Counted from the stretch's first letter, positions 50,762 to 58,477 are shown. The stretch: DNA of 64,000 nucleotides from Nocardia flavorosea (GCF_015477805.1 NZ_JADLQL010000001.1:372001-436000); one strand, 5' to 3'. Translations and numbers: made by a program. Notes: generated from the sequence alone by a model not told the origin.

Positions 50762-52038
50762 GGAATCTCCTGGGCCAGGGCGCGGACACGGTCGAGGAAA
50801 CGGTCGATATCGTCGGTGCCGGTGTAGATCTGGGTACTGACCCGTACGGCGTCCCCGGCGGCGCCGCCGGGAACACAGTGCGCGCCGGTGCGGACCAGGA
50901 AGCCGTATTCGGCGAGTACGAAACCGAGATCGGCCGCGGAGATACCGTCGAGGGTGAACGAGACGATGCCGTGACCGGTGTCGTGCCCGCCGTAGGCGGG
51001 ACCGGGCAGGAAATCCACTCCGCCGATCTCCCGGAGTCCGGTCACCAGGCGCTGCGTCAACGCGGTGTTGTGCGCCGCGACAGCGGCCATACCGTACGAT
51101 TCGAGAACTTCGAGGGCAGTGCCGAGAGCGAGGATGCCCGGAATATTCGGGGTGCCGCCCTCGAGCAGTCCGGGCATCTGCCCGGACTCGAACCCGGCGG
51201 CGGTGAGCCGTGCGTCCGTGGTCCCGCCGGGCAGGAACGGGCGTAGTTCCGGGTGGACCCGGCGGTGGCAGTACAGGATGCCGGTACCGGGCGCGGCGAA
51301 CATCTTATGCGCCGCGAAGACCGCGAAATCGGCGTCCAGAGCGGACATATCGACAGGCAGGTGCCCCCCGCTCTGACTGCAGTCGTAGCAGACCCGCGCC
51401 CGTTCGGGTAACAGATCCCGGATATCGTCCAGGACGGTCGTGCTGCCGAAGACATGGTGCAGATGCGTGACAGTGAGCAGCCGGGTACGCGAACCGGTCT
51501 TGTCGGCGATGTCACCGATATCGGCGGCCCCGGTCGCGGTCACCCGATACGGGACGAGATGAATCCGCCGCCCGAACCGGGCCAGGGTATCGCGCAGGAG
51601 ATACCAGGGGTGGACGTTGGCGGCGTGATCGCGAGGGCTGTAAAGGATTTCGTCTCCGTCGCGGAATGCGGTGAGACCCCAGCAGAGGGCGACGGCGTTG
51701 AGGGCCGCGGTTGCGCCGCCGGTGAAGACTATCTCGTCGGTGTGGGCCGCGCCGATGAACCGGGCCGTGCGTTCCCGGACCGCGGCGATCCGCTGGGTGA
51801 GCGCGGTGGCCCAGGGGTAGGTTCCGCGGGCGGCGTTGGCCGTCGCGGAGGCGTGATACGTCCGCACGGTCTCGATGACCGCGCGCGGTTTCTGCGTTGT
51901 GGCCGCACTGTCGAGATACACCTCGGGAGCCCCGGCCAGCGCGGGAAAGGATTCCCGCACCCGCGGTGAGAACAGTGCCTCGGCCGGGCCGCGGCGGGGA
52001 TGCTCCGGGAGATCCCGGCCGGGCAGCGAGGACCGCAT
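50758..52038 (-). CDS. SufS/CsdA-like class V aminotransferase (cysteine desulfurase type)
   Basis: The 426-residue PLP enzyme opens with YLDSAATTQKP (41-51), has CYDCSQSGGHLPVDM at the cofactor site, PLP Lys245 in FAAHKMFAAPGTGIL and the sulfur-accepting Cys388 in VRTGAHCVPGG. All residues for cysteine desulfuration are therefore present, though isopenicillin-epimerase-like activities are also possible in this family. No Suf or Isc genes lie nearby, so it is not the housekeeping enzyme. GGAGGG ten bases before ATG 52038 supports this start; GTG 52077 is an in-frame alternative. It leads the four-gene operon. Confidence 0.85.
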   Translation of the reverse strand: MRSSLPGRDLPEHPRRGPAEALFSPRVRESFPALAGAPEVYLDSAATTQKPRAVIETVRTYHASATANAARGTYPWATALTQRIAAVRERTARFIGAAHTDEIVFTGGATAALNAVALCWGLTAFRDGDEILYSPRDHAANVHPWYLLRDTLARFGRRIHLVPYRVTATGAADIGDIADKTGSRTRLLTVTHLHHVFGSTTVLDDIRDLLPERARVCYDCSQSGGHLPVDMSALDADFAVFAAHKMFAAPGTGILYCHRRVHPELRPFLPGGTTDARLTAAGFESGQMPGLLEGGTPNIPGILALGTALEVLESYGMAAVAAHNTALTQRLVTGLREIGGVDFLPGPAYGGHDTGHGIVSFTLDGISAADLGFVLAEYGFLVRTGAHCVPGGAAGDAVRVSTQIYTGTDDIDRFLDRVRALAQEIP

Positions 52039-52076
52039 CGTGCTCGCTCCCTCCGCCGATCCGCCGGACTGCACCA

Positions 52077-52082
52077 ACGATA
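52077..52082 (-). promoter_or_regulatory. -10 box candidate for the four-gene PLP operon
   Basis: On the minus strand TATCGT lies 38 bases before ATG 52038, leaving a leader of about 30 bases with GGAGGG. No good -35 was seen. Confidence 0.35.
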
Positions 52083-52110
52083 CCCATCACCGGGCAGTCA
52101 CGCCCAGTGG

Positions 52111-52145
52111 CTTTGCTGCGCAGCAGGTTTGGGTAGACAGCAAAG
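52111..52145. promoter_or_regulatory. Nested inverted repeats upstream of the PLP operon
   Basis: CTTTGCTG (52111-52118) and CAGCAAAG (52138-52145) are inverted copies; inside, TGCTGCGCAGCA (52114-52125) is a perfect 12-bp palindrome. They sit between the divergent PLP operon and the PPOX-type gene, where an operator is expected. Confidence 0.45.
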
Positions 52146-52184
52146 TACTGTCGCGGCCTCCCCGATTCTGTCGGTGTGGAGCAC

Positions 52185-52190
52185 TAGGGT
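52185..52190 (+). promoter_or_regulatory. -10 box for leaderless PPOX-fold gene
   Basis: TAGGGT ends six bases before ATG 52197. No ribosome site is present. Confidence 0.5.
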
Positions 52191-52196
52191 GCGCGT

Positions 52197-52616
52197 ATGT
52201 CTCTGACTCCTGAAGAACGACAGTCGTTGCTGGCCGAACCGCATATCGGCGCGCTGTCGGTATCCGCCGGGCCCGACCGGGGGCCGCTGACGGTCCCGAT
52301 CTGGTACCAGTACACACCGGGCGGGGACCTGTGGGTGGCCACCGGGCCGGAATCGGCGAAGATGCGCCGGATCCGGGACGCAGGCCGGTTCAGCCTGATG
52401 GTGCAGCGGGTGCAGCCGACGGTCCGCTATGTGAGCGTGGAAGGACCGGTCACGGCGGTGGAGCCGCTGCCGGATGCCCGGCATCGGGAAATGGTGTCGC
52501 GCTATCTTCCGCCGGACCAGGTGGAGGGCTATCTGGCATTTGCCGCGGCCGAGCTGGGGGAACACGTTATGGTCCGGATGCGGCCCGAGCGTTGGCTGTC
52601 TGCGGATCTGGGCTGA
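52197..52616 (+). CDS. Pyridoxamine-5-phosphate-oxidase-fold (PPOX/FDR) protein
   Basis: The 139-residue split-barrel protein has the PPOX pattern PHIGALSVSAGPDRGPLTVPIWYQYTPGGDLWVATG and SAKMRRIRDAGRFSLMVQR...RYVSVEGPV. Members bind FMN, F420 or heme; which applies is not visible. It is divergent from the PLP operon by 158 bases and converges with the CBS gene with a 6-base gap. Confidence 0.85.
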   Translation: MSLTPEERQSLLAEPHIGALSVSAGPDRGPLTVPIWYQYTPGGDLWVATGPESAKMRRIRDAGRFSLMVQRVQPTVRYVSVEGPVTAVEPLPDARHREMVSRYLPPDQVEGYLAFAAAELGEHVMVRMRPERWLSADLG

Positions 52617-52622
52617 GCGGGT

Positions 52623-53057
52623 TCAGTACCCGCCCTGTAGGTATCCGACGAGTTGTTCCCGTTCGGTCGTGAGTTCGGACAGCGCGCTCTTGACGACATC
52701 GCCGATGCTGACGATCCCGGTGAGGCGGCCCTGGTCGACGACCGGGAGGTGGCGCACCCGGTGATCGGTCATGATCCCCCGGAGTCCGTCGACTCGGTCG
52801 CCGGGGCTGCAGGTCCGGACCTCGGTGGTCATGATCCGGGTGACGGGGAAATCGAGGAGCGCCGCGCCGTGCCGGTGCAGGCCGCGTACGACATCGCGCT
52901 CGGAGACGATCCCGGCGATCCGCTTGCCGTCCGGGGAGACGACGGCGGCGCCGATGTTCTGTTCGGCGAGCAGCGCCAATAACGCTCGGATATCCGTATC
53001 GGGCCGGACAGTCGCGACGGCGCTGCCCTTGGTGTTGAGGATTTCGGCGATACGCAT
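52623..53057 (-). CDS. Double CBS-domain protein
   Basis: The 144-residue protein consists of two CBS repeats (about 8-62 and 74-128; AAVVSPDGKRIAGIVSERDVV and LPVVDQGRLTGIVSIGDVV), which bind adenosine nucleotides as a Bateman module. It resembles the hypoxic-response protein Hrp1 type. ATG 53057 fits the family start; ATG 53069 is an alternative four codons upstream. Partner unknown. Confidence 0.88.
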   Translation of the reverse strand: MRIAEILNTKGSAVATVRPDTDIRALLALLAEQNIGAAVVSPDGKRIAGIVSERDVVRGLHRHGAALLDFPVTRIMTTEVRTCSPGDRVDGLRGIMTDHRVRHLPVVDQGRLTGIVSIGDVVKSALSELTTEREQLVGYLQGGY

Positions 53058-53181
53058 GGTCACCATCCACATGAGCGCGGGATTTCTACAATCCCGCGAC
53101 CGGGGGCGGAATACCAGCACGAATCGGCATCGGACGGACGCCGTCGTCTCGGCTCGGGGAAGAAGCGCCAGGTACGCGGGG

Positions 53182-53433
53182 TTATTCGTCGTCCAGTCCC
53201 GCGGACAGGTAGGCCGCGGCCGCCAGCCATTGCCGGCACTGCGGGCCGTGTACATCGTGGACACGCAGGATGGCACGGGCCTGCCGGTAGGTGAGTACCG
53301 GCGGTTCGGCGTTACAGTCCGTGCCGGCTTCGGGCGCCAAGTGGCGCAGCGGGTCCGGATCGGGCCCCAGGGCGTAGGTGCCGGGAACGCTTCCGACCGC
53401 GTTGCGGTGGGGACTTCGGAATGGCTGGATCAT
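53182..53433 (-). CDS. Small protein of unknown function
   Basis: The 83-residue protein starts MIQPFRSPHRNAVGSVPGTY and ends with a helical HDVHGPQCRQWLAAAAYLSAGL segment; two Cys are present. No family was recognised. GAGGGG seven bases before ATG 53433 fixes the start. Its promoter carries the 20-bp element shared with the gene at 56074, so it likely belongs to the local XRE regulon. Confidence 0.7.
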   Translation of the reverse strand: MIQPFRSPHRNAVGSVPGTYALGPDPDPLRHLAPEAGTDCNAEPPVLTYRQARAILRVHDVHGPQCRQWLAAAAYLSAGLDDE

Positions 53434-53527
53434 TCGGTTGCCCCTCACGTGCGATGGTGCGGGGGCGATCTACCCGATCCGGCGAAGCGACCGGAAGTTG
53501 CTGCGTATCGCCCCTCTTGGTGGTGCG

Positions 53528-53568
53528 AGTCTATGTCGCCGTCACTTACAAATGCAAGTACATCTGCA
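53528..53568 (-). promoter_or_regulatory. Promoter with shared 20-bp element, copy 1
   Basis: Read on the minus strand, TGCAGATGTACTTGCATTTG (53568-53549) contains the -35 TTGCAT, followed by 18 bases and the -10 TAGACT (53533-53528). An identical 20-base element with the same spacing precedes the gene at 56074-56439. The start of transcription would lie about 88 bases before the small gene at 53433. Confidence 0.7.
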
Positions 53569-53659
53569 AACAACATTCAAGAAAATTTCCCCGCGATCGC
53601 CCGTCGGTCGCCCGCCACCGCTCTACTCGCACTGCGCTTCTCGCCGGCGCCGGACCGGG

Positions 53660-54454
53660 CTACGGTTTGCGCGCCGCACCTCCGTACGCCGGGATCGACG
53701 GGCCGGCGGTAATCGGTTCCCCGGGCTGCCACCGCGCCACCGAGGTGAATCCCGGGGCGACAGGTTCGAGGCCGTCGAACAGCGCGCGGATCTCGGACTG
53801 CGGCCGCGGCATATACGGTTCACCGCCGATATCGGCGGACTCGGCGCACAGTCGCACATAGGCGTCATCGTCGTCGGTGCCGTCCCAGAGCACGAGGTAG
53901 CTACCGGCAGCGGTCGCTTCGAGTACGGTGTGCACGATCCGGCGCATTTCCGCGGCGCTGCGGGCATGACCGAGGACTCCCATGAACATCACCGCGACCG
54001 GCTCGGTGAGGTTCAGGATGTGGCGGGCATCGGCCACGACGATCTCGGGGTGCCGGTAGTCGGTGTCGATATAGGTGGTCACTCCTTCGTCGGTGGTGCC
54101 GGCCAGCAGTGCGCGGGCGTGTGCGAGGACGACCGGGTCGTTGTCCACGTACACGATCCTGGATTCCGGTGCCACGCGCTGGGCGACCTCATGGGTGTTC
54201 TGCACGGTGGGCAGTCCGGTGCCGATGTCGAGGAACTGGCGAATTCCTTTCTCGGCGGCGAGGTATCGCACGGCGCGGGCGAGGAACCGGCGTGTTTCCG
54301 TCGCGAGGGTGCCGATCCCGGGATAGACGGCGCTGCCCGCGTCTCCGGCGATCCGGTCGACTTCGTAATAGTCGTTCCCGCCCATCCAGTAGTTCCAGAT
54401 CCGGGCGGGGTGCGGGATATCGGTCCGGATGGTGCGCGGGCGTTCGTCGGGCAT
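53660..54454 (-). CDS. DUF574-type SAM-dependent methyltransferase
   Basis: The 264-residue protein has PHPARIWNYWMGGNDYYEVDR (about 14-34), the SAM-binding FLDIGTGLPTVQNTHEVAQRVAP (about 93-115) and IVYVDNDPVVLAHA. The methyl acceptor is unknown. GAGGAGGCC before ATG 54454 fixes the start. It is divergent from the DUF397-XRE pair, an arrangement common in actinobacteria, and shares the 346-base intergenic region with the operator variant near 54714. A paralogue lies at 18451-19314. Confidence 0.9.
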   Translation of the reverse strand: MPDERPRTIRTDIPHPARIWNYWMGGNDYYEVDRIAGDAGSAVYPGIGTLATETRRFLARAVRYLAAEKGIRQFLDIGTGLPTVQNTHEVAQRVAPESRIVYVDNDPVVLAHARALLAGTTDEGVTTYIDTDYRHPEIVVADARHILNLTEPVAVMFMGVLGHARSAAEMRRIVHTVLEATAAGSYLVLWDGTDDDDAYVRLCAESADIGGEPYMPRPQSEIRALFDGLEPVAPGFTSVARWQPGEPITAGPSIPAYGGAARKP

Positions 54455-54800
54455 GGCGGCCTCCTCGGCAATAGAGGCCGGGAGCGTGCCGGAGGGGGCG
54501 TCGCGGCCGGCTCTCGGGGCTGGTGGAACCGGTGTCGGATTGCGACAGTACAAGGCTTGCGGGTGGGCTCCCGGCAGGCGCGCGGCCCTGCGGGGTCGCG
54601 CGGTGCTGCCTACGGTGGGCCGGTCGGGAACGGATGTCCGCGGGGTGGCGGCGTCCCTCCGGAGGCTCTGGGGGCGCGTCGGCGAACTTCGTGCTATCGT
54701 CCTGATGTCGGTGCAGATGCAAGAACACTTGCGAGTGCATCTGTAAGGACCGGCGGTATGCGACGAGGGTGTCAGCAACCATGAGCAAGGAGTAGGTCCT
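54455..54800. other. Divergent intergenic region, 346 bases
   Basis: Separates the methyltransferase from the DUF397-XRE genes. The left 250 bases show no gene or motif. The right end holds the operator variant at 54713-54745. A short in-frame start at 54429 on the plus strand is antisense to the methyltransferase and not credible. Confidence 0.5.
54713..54745 (+). promoter_or_regulatory. Operator variant upstream of DUF397-XRE
   Basis: This stretch contains GCAAG-AACA-CTTGC (54719-54732, perfect arms) and two overlapping matches to the 20-bp element: ATGCAAGAACACTTGC (13 of 16 with ATGCAAGTACATCTGC) and TTGCGAGTGCATCTGTA. It lies 56-88 bases before the DUF397 start, where autoregulation by the XRE protein would act. 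Confidence 0.55.
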
Positions 54801-55019
54801 ATGTCGGAAGTAACCAATCGGGTGGTCGGAGCTTGGCGTAAGAGCACCTTCAGCAATCCGAGCGGGAACTGTGTCGAGTTCGCCGAGGCGGCCGACAACC
54901 TGGTGGCCGTGCGTAATTCGCGATTCCCCGACGGCGGTGTGCTCTTCTATACCCGCCCGGAGATCGAGGCGTTCCTGCAGGGCGCGAAAGCCGGAGAGTT
55001 CGACGATCTCGCTGTATGA
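54801..55019 (+). CDS. DUF397 protein
   Basis: The 72-residue protein matches DUF397: WRKSTFSNPSGNCVEFAEAADNLVAVRNSRFPDGGVLFYTRPEIEAFLQGAK. Such small proteins pair with XRE/DUF5753 regulators in streptomycetes and nocardiae (the WhiJ-like and AbaA-like systems) and probably bind or modify the regulator's activity. AAGGAG eight bases before the ATG fixes the start. The XRE gene follows after 83 bases. Confidence 0.9.
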   Translation: MSEVTNRVVGAWRKSTFSNPSGNCVEFAEAADNLVAVRNSRFPDGGVLFYTRPEIEAFLQGAKAGEFDDLAV

Positions 55020-55102
55020 GAGGTAGCATGGGCCGTCGGCGTGGTGCGCCGCGGATTGCACTGTGGCGCACCGTGGGTTAACCCGAAAGCGGAGACGACT
55101 CC

Positions 55103-55990
55103 ATGATCGCAGAGCCCGGGAATCGTGGCGGCAACCAATCCGTCGAGGCGGAGCGTGGTCCCACGGTCCTACGCATTGCGTTGGGCGGCCAGCTACGGAA
55201 ATTGCGTGAGAGCAAGAAAATCACCCGCGAGGCCGCGGGGGAGGCCATTCGTGGCTCCCATGCGAAGATCAGCCGGCTCGAGCTGGGCCGGTCGAGTTTC
55301 AAGGAACGCGATATCCGGGACCTGTTGACGCTCTACGGCATCACCGATACCGAAGAGCGCGAGCGGTTTCTCGATCTCGCGCGTAAAGCCAACGAACCGG
55401 GATGGTGGCATCGCTACGGTGATCTGCTGCCGTCCTGGTTCGGGCAGTATCTCGGCCTCGAGCAGGCCGCCAGCAAGATCCGCACCTACGAGTCACATTT
55501 GGTTCCGGGGCTTTTGCAGACCCCGGATTATGCGCGTGCGGTGGTGACCCTCGGTTACGAGGACGCCGATACCGACCGTCGGGTGGCTTTCCGGCAGCGT
55601 CGGCAGGAGATTCTGCACCGCAACGATCCGCCGGTCGTCTGGGCGGTGATCGACGAGGCGGCCTTGCATCGCCCGGTCGGTGGTCCGGAGGTGCACCGGG
55701 CCCAGATGGAACATCTGCTCGATCTGACGCGGTTGCCGAATGTGACCATCCAGATCGTCCCGTTTTCGGCCGGCGAACATCCCGCGGCGGGAAGCTCGTT
55801 CACCATTCTGCGATTCGCGGAGCCTGATCTGCCCGATATCGTATATCTGGAACAGTTGACGAGCGCGTTGTACCTGGACCGGCGCGAGGATTTGGCTCTG
55901 TACCTCTCGGTGATGGACCGACTGAGTGTGCAGGCCGCGACGCCGGAGAAATCCCGGGCGATCATCGCCGAATACACGAAAGGCCTGTAA
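55103..55990 (+). CDS. XRE-family regulator with DUF5753 domain
   Basis: The 295-residue protein has an N-terminal XRE helix-turn-helix (about 27-82; LGGQLRKLRESKKITREAAGEAIRGSHAKISRLELGRSS) and a DUF5753 domain (about 105-285; GLEQAASKIRTYESHLVPGLLQTPDYARAVV, DLPDIVYLEQLTSALYLDRRED). It likely works with the DUF397 protein encoded upstream and binds the repeated elements in this islet. A close paralogue is at 58478. CGGAGACGAC precedes the ATG. Confidence 0.92.
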   Translation: MIAEPGNRGGNQSVEAERGPTVLRIALGGQLRKLRESKKITREAAGEAIRGSHAKISRLELGRSSFKERDIRDLLTLYGITDTEERERFLDLARKANEPGWWHRYGDLLPSWFGQYLGLEQAASKIRTYESHLVPGLLQTPDYARAVVTLGYEDADTDRRVAFRQRRQEILHRNDPPVVWAVIDEAALHRPVGGPEVHRAQMEHLLDLTRLPNVTIQIVPFSAGEHPAAGSSFTILRFAEPDLPDIVYLEQLTSALYLDRREDLALYLSVMDRLSVQAATPEKSRAIIAEYTKGL

Positions 55991-56073
55991 TACCAGTCGG
56001 ATAAGGGCGGTTGCGGACGAACTTCCGGGCCGCCCCGGCGCCGAGCCGCCGAGACGGTGATTTCCCGCGTCCG

Positions 56074-56439
56074 TCAGGCCCGGATAAAGGTGGACGCCAC
56101 GCGCCAGAAGGTATCCGGCTGCAGCGAACGGAAATCCCAGTCGTCGGACAGCGCGTGGACAGTTGTGACGATCTGGTCGATATCGAAATCGTCACGTGTC
56201 GCTGCGCCAGTGGACTCTATTGCGTCGATTACGAACTCTACGGCGGTCTCGCGCGACGAACCGGCGCGGGGACCACCGGCGCGGACGCCGAATGTACTCA
56301 TATCAATACCGTTCGCCGGCTTGCCTATCGGGGCAGGATCCATTCGGGTTGTACTACTACCGAATCGGTTCGGACCCGCTGGACTGTCCCGCAGCTGTGG
56401 CAGTAAACCACTGGCGAATGTTGTCGTCGGCTCACTCAC
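56074..56439 (-). CDS. Protein of unknown function
   Basis: The 121-residue protein has a Pro/Gly/Ser-rich first half and a folded-looking second half (ETAVEFVIDAIESTGAATRDDFDIDQIVTTVHALSDDWDFRSLQPDTFWRVASTFI). No family was recognised. GGGGAGG before GTG 56439 fixes the start. Its promoter carries the second copy of the 20-bp element, placing it in the presumed XRE regulon. Confidence 0.75.
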   Translation of the reverse strand: MSEPTTTFASGLLPQLRDSPAGPNRFGSSTTRMDPAPIGKPANGIDMSTFGVRAGGPRAGSSRETAVEFVIDAIESTGAATRDDFDIDQIVTTVHALSDDWDFRSLQPDTFWRVASTFIRA

Positions 56440-56480
56440 GCGGCCTCCCCATGTTATCCCCTGTATAGCGGTGTGGGACG

Positions 56481-56521
56481 AGTCTAGGTCGGCAGTGCTT
56501 TCAAATGCAAGTACATCTGCA
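56481..56521 (-). promoter_or_regulatory. Promoter with shared 20-bp element, copy 2
   Basis: On the minus strand TGCAGATGTACTTGCATTTG (56521-56502) overlaps -35 TTGCAT; 18 bases later comes TAGACT (56486-56481). Element, spacing and -10 are identical to copy 1 at 53528-53568, while the spacer differs, so selection rather than recent duplication is likely. Confidence 0.7.
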
Positions 56522-56562
56522 CGATCGATTCATTGTGTCGGAACGGTTTTCGGTTGATCTTG

Positions 56563-57222
56563 TCAGTCCGCCAGGGCGGCGACGGCCGCCTCGATCGGGG
56601 TATCGCCGGAGACGAGTTCCAGCGTACGACCGGCCGTATGTCCCGTATCGAGTAGTGCGGCCACCACATCGGCGACATCGGCACGCGGGATATCGCCCCG
56701 GCCGATTCGCGGTGGCGCAAGCGTGACCGAACCCGTGCCGGGCGCGTCGGTGAGGCGGCCCGGGCGCAGAATGGTCCAATCCAGGTCGCGGCGGCGCAGA
56801 TCCTCCTCGGCCTGTGTTTTGGCCTCGAGATATGCGGCCCACACTTCGTCGGTGCCCGGCGCAGGCGCCAGACCGGTACCCATGGCCGATATCTGCACGA
56901 AGCGCCGGGTGCCCACTCGTTCGGCGGCGTCGGCGAGCAGCACCGAGCCGTCCCGGTCCACGGTGTACTTGCGGGCCGCGCCGCTGCCCGGCCCGGCGCC
57001 CGCGGCGAATACTGTCGCATCCGCTCCCTGCAGGGTCGCGGCGATATCGGTCACCACCGCCTGTTCCAGGTCCAGGACCACCGGTTCGGCGCCGGTGGCG
57101 TAGACCTCGGAGGCGTGCGCCGGATTTCGGATCAACGCGATAACGCTGTGTCCGCGGCGGGTGAGCCGTTCGGCGAGCAGTAGGGCGATCTTGCCGTGTC
57201 CACCGGCGATGACAATGCGCAT
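56563..57222 (-). CDS. NAD(P)-binding atypical SDR (NmrA/YwnB-like)
   Basis: The 219-residue protein starts with MRIVIAGGHGKIALLLAERL, a Gly-x-x-Gly-x-x-x-x Rossmann motif, and has VDRDGSVLLADAAERVGTRRFVQISAMG and WTILRPGRLTD typical of the NAD(P)H-binding atypical SDRs. The canonical YxxxK is weak (AYLEAK). It may be a redox or isomerase enzyme or a sensor. GAGAGGAG before the ATG fixes the start. It lies 20 bases after the DUF2599 lipoprotein gene on the same strand. Confidence 0.85.
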   Translation of the reverse strand: MRIVIAGGHGKIALLLAERLTRRGHSVIALIRNPAHASEVYATGAEPVVLDLEQAVVTDIAATLQGADATVFAAGAGPGSGAARKYTVDRDGSVLLADAAERVGTRRFVQISAMGTGLAPAPGTDEVWAAYLEAKTQAEEDLRRRDLDWTILRPGRLTDAPGTGSVTLAPPRIGRGDIPRADVADVVAALLDTGHTAGRTLELVSGDTPIEAAVAALAD

Positions 57223-57241
57223 ACCGGACTCCTCTCGTATC

Positions 57242-57760
57242 TCAGCGTTCGGGACCGCCGGGGTTACAGGCGGCGCCGACGGTCGCGTCGTAACCGACCG
57301 GTGGCCGCCAGGGCTCCAGATTCCAGGTGGGCTTGTCCGGCGCGATGAGCCGCGCCCACTCCCAGTGGCAGCGGAACTGATCCCACATTCCGGGGGTGTC
57401 CGCGGCGGGGTCGAGCGTATTGATCTCGCGCCAGGCGCGGTCCGCGGCGCCGGGGAAGGTGGTGTCGCGGCCGGCGCGGGTGGGATGGACCACGAGACGT
57501 GGACCGTCGACGGTCGATGTCCACGCCAGCCGGTCGATCAACGGCATTCCCGCGTAAGGATCGACCACCGGGGTGGAACTGCGCGCGACGTCGGTCGCCG
57601 GCGTTGCGGTCGGACGGGGGATCTCCGGAACCACTGTCGTGGATCCGGCCGCCGTGGCCGCTGCCGGCTCCCGCGGATCCGGAGGACCGCAGCCGGCCAG
57701 CAGTGCCGTACACAGAAGAGCGAACGAACCGGCCACACGGGATGTGGGATCGGCCGGCAT
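57242..57760 (-). CDS. DUF2599 lipoprotein
   Basis: The 172-residue protein has a signal peptide (about 1-22, SFALLCTALLAGC) with lipobox LAGC at residue 24, a Thr/Pro-rich linker and a DUF2599 domain at its end (WTSTVDGPRLVVHPT, AWREINTL, DQFRCHWEW, TWNLEPWRPPVGYDATVGAACNPGG) with two conserved Cys. It should sit on the outer face of the membrane; function unknown. ACAGGAG before ATG 57760 supports the start. Likely in an operon with the downstream NAD(P)-binding gene. Confidence 0.85.
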   Translation of the reverse strand: MPADPTSRVAGSFALLCTALLAGCGPPDPREPAAATAAGSTTVVPEIPRPTATPATDVARSSTPVVDPYAGMPLIDRLAWTSTVDGPRLVVHPTRAGRDTTFPGAADRAWREINTLDPAADTPGMWDQFRCHWEWARLIAPDKPTWNLEPWRPPVGYDATVGAACNPGGPER

Positions 57761-57900
57761 AGACGCTCCTGTGGTCGGTTCCGGCGGTTCGTCGTGCCGG
57801 TGCTTCCGAGCTTAGAGGGCGCAGCCGCGTTTGTGGGGTTGTGCCGCCGGGTGCGCTGTCACGCGTTTCCGGGGCGGCCGTGCGAACGGCCCGGGATGAT

Positions 57901-58146
57901 TCAGCGCCACAGGCTGTGGCACGGCAACCGGCGTAGTCCCGGCCTGATCTTGCTGTCCACCGTGACCGTGAGTCCCGCGTGGACGGCGGCGGAGGTGAAC
58001 TCCCATGCCTCGGTGCTGGTTGCCGCGTATTCCAGGACGAGGGCATTATCGGGTGCCGGGCCGTCGAAGTAGACCGTCACCCGGCGTGTGAGGTTGTCGC
58101 GACCGCTGGTGTCGCGTTCGGCCGTGGCCGGTGCTGGAGCGTCCAC
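57901..58146 (-). CDS. Small protein of unknown function
   Basis: The 81-residue protein has a polar start (MDAPAPATAERDTSGRD) and a compact beta-like segment (RRVTVYFDGPAPDNALVLEYAATSTEAWEFTSAAVHAGLTVTVDSKI). No family was recognised. GAAGGAGG nine bases before GTG 58146 supports expression. It is 140 bases upstream of the DUF2599 gene on the same strand. Confidence 0.6.
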   Translation of the reverse strand: MDAPAPATAERDTSGRDNLTRRVTVYFDGPAPDNALVLEYAATSTEAWEFTSAAVHAGLTVTVDSKIRPGLRRLPCHSLWR

Positions 58147-58477
58147 GATTCGCGCCTCCTTCCGGGCAGCGTCACCGTCGACGCCGTTGTGTGTAACTTT
58201 AAGTCCCGACCATGGGTGAGAACATGTTCCGGAATCGGGTCTGGGCGATTCACAGCATGTACCGGCTCCTCTCGGGTGGGGTCACGAAGCGCCGTGACCC
58301 GGTCGGGAACCATACGACAGCCGGGTGACGGCGGTGCTCCGGCTACCGTGCGCTATGAGCTGTCTCGCAGGGACGCCGCCGGGACGCCGGTGCTGAACTG
58401 CCCGGACACGCGAATGTCGTTCACTGCACGGCGGTTTCGTTTGGTCTCCCGTGCCGCTCCCATGCGAAACTCGAATA
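58147..58477. other. Divergent intergenic region, 331 bases
   Basis: Lies between the 81-residue gene and the second XRE gene. An AT-rich stretch (AACTTTAAG near 58195) and a GAACATGTTC palindrome (58220-58229) are the only distinctive features. No copy of the 20-bp islet element is present. Confidence 0.5.

Noticed and set aside
58220..58229. GAACATGTTC palindrome upstream of the 81-residue gene
   Set aside because: The outer T and A required by the KstR motif are missing and a 10-base palindrome is expected by chance in 64 kb.
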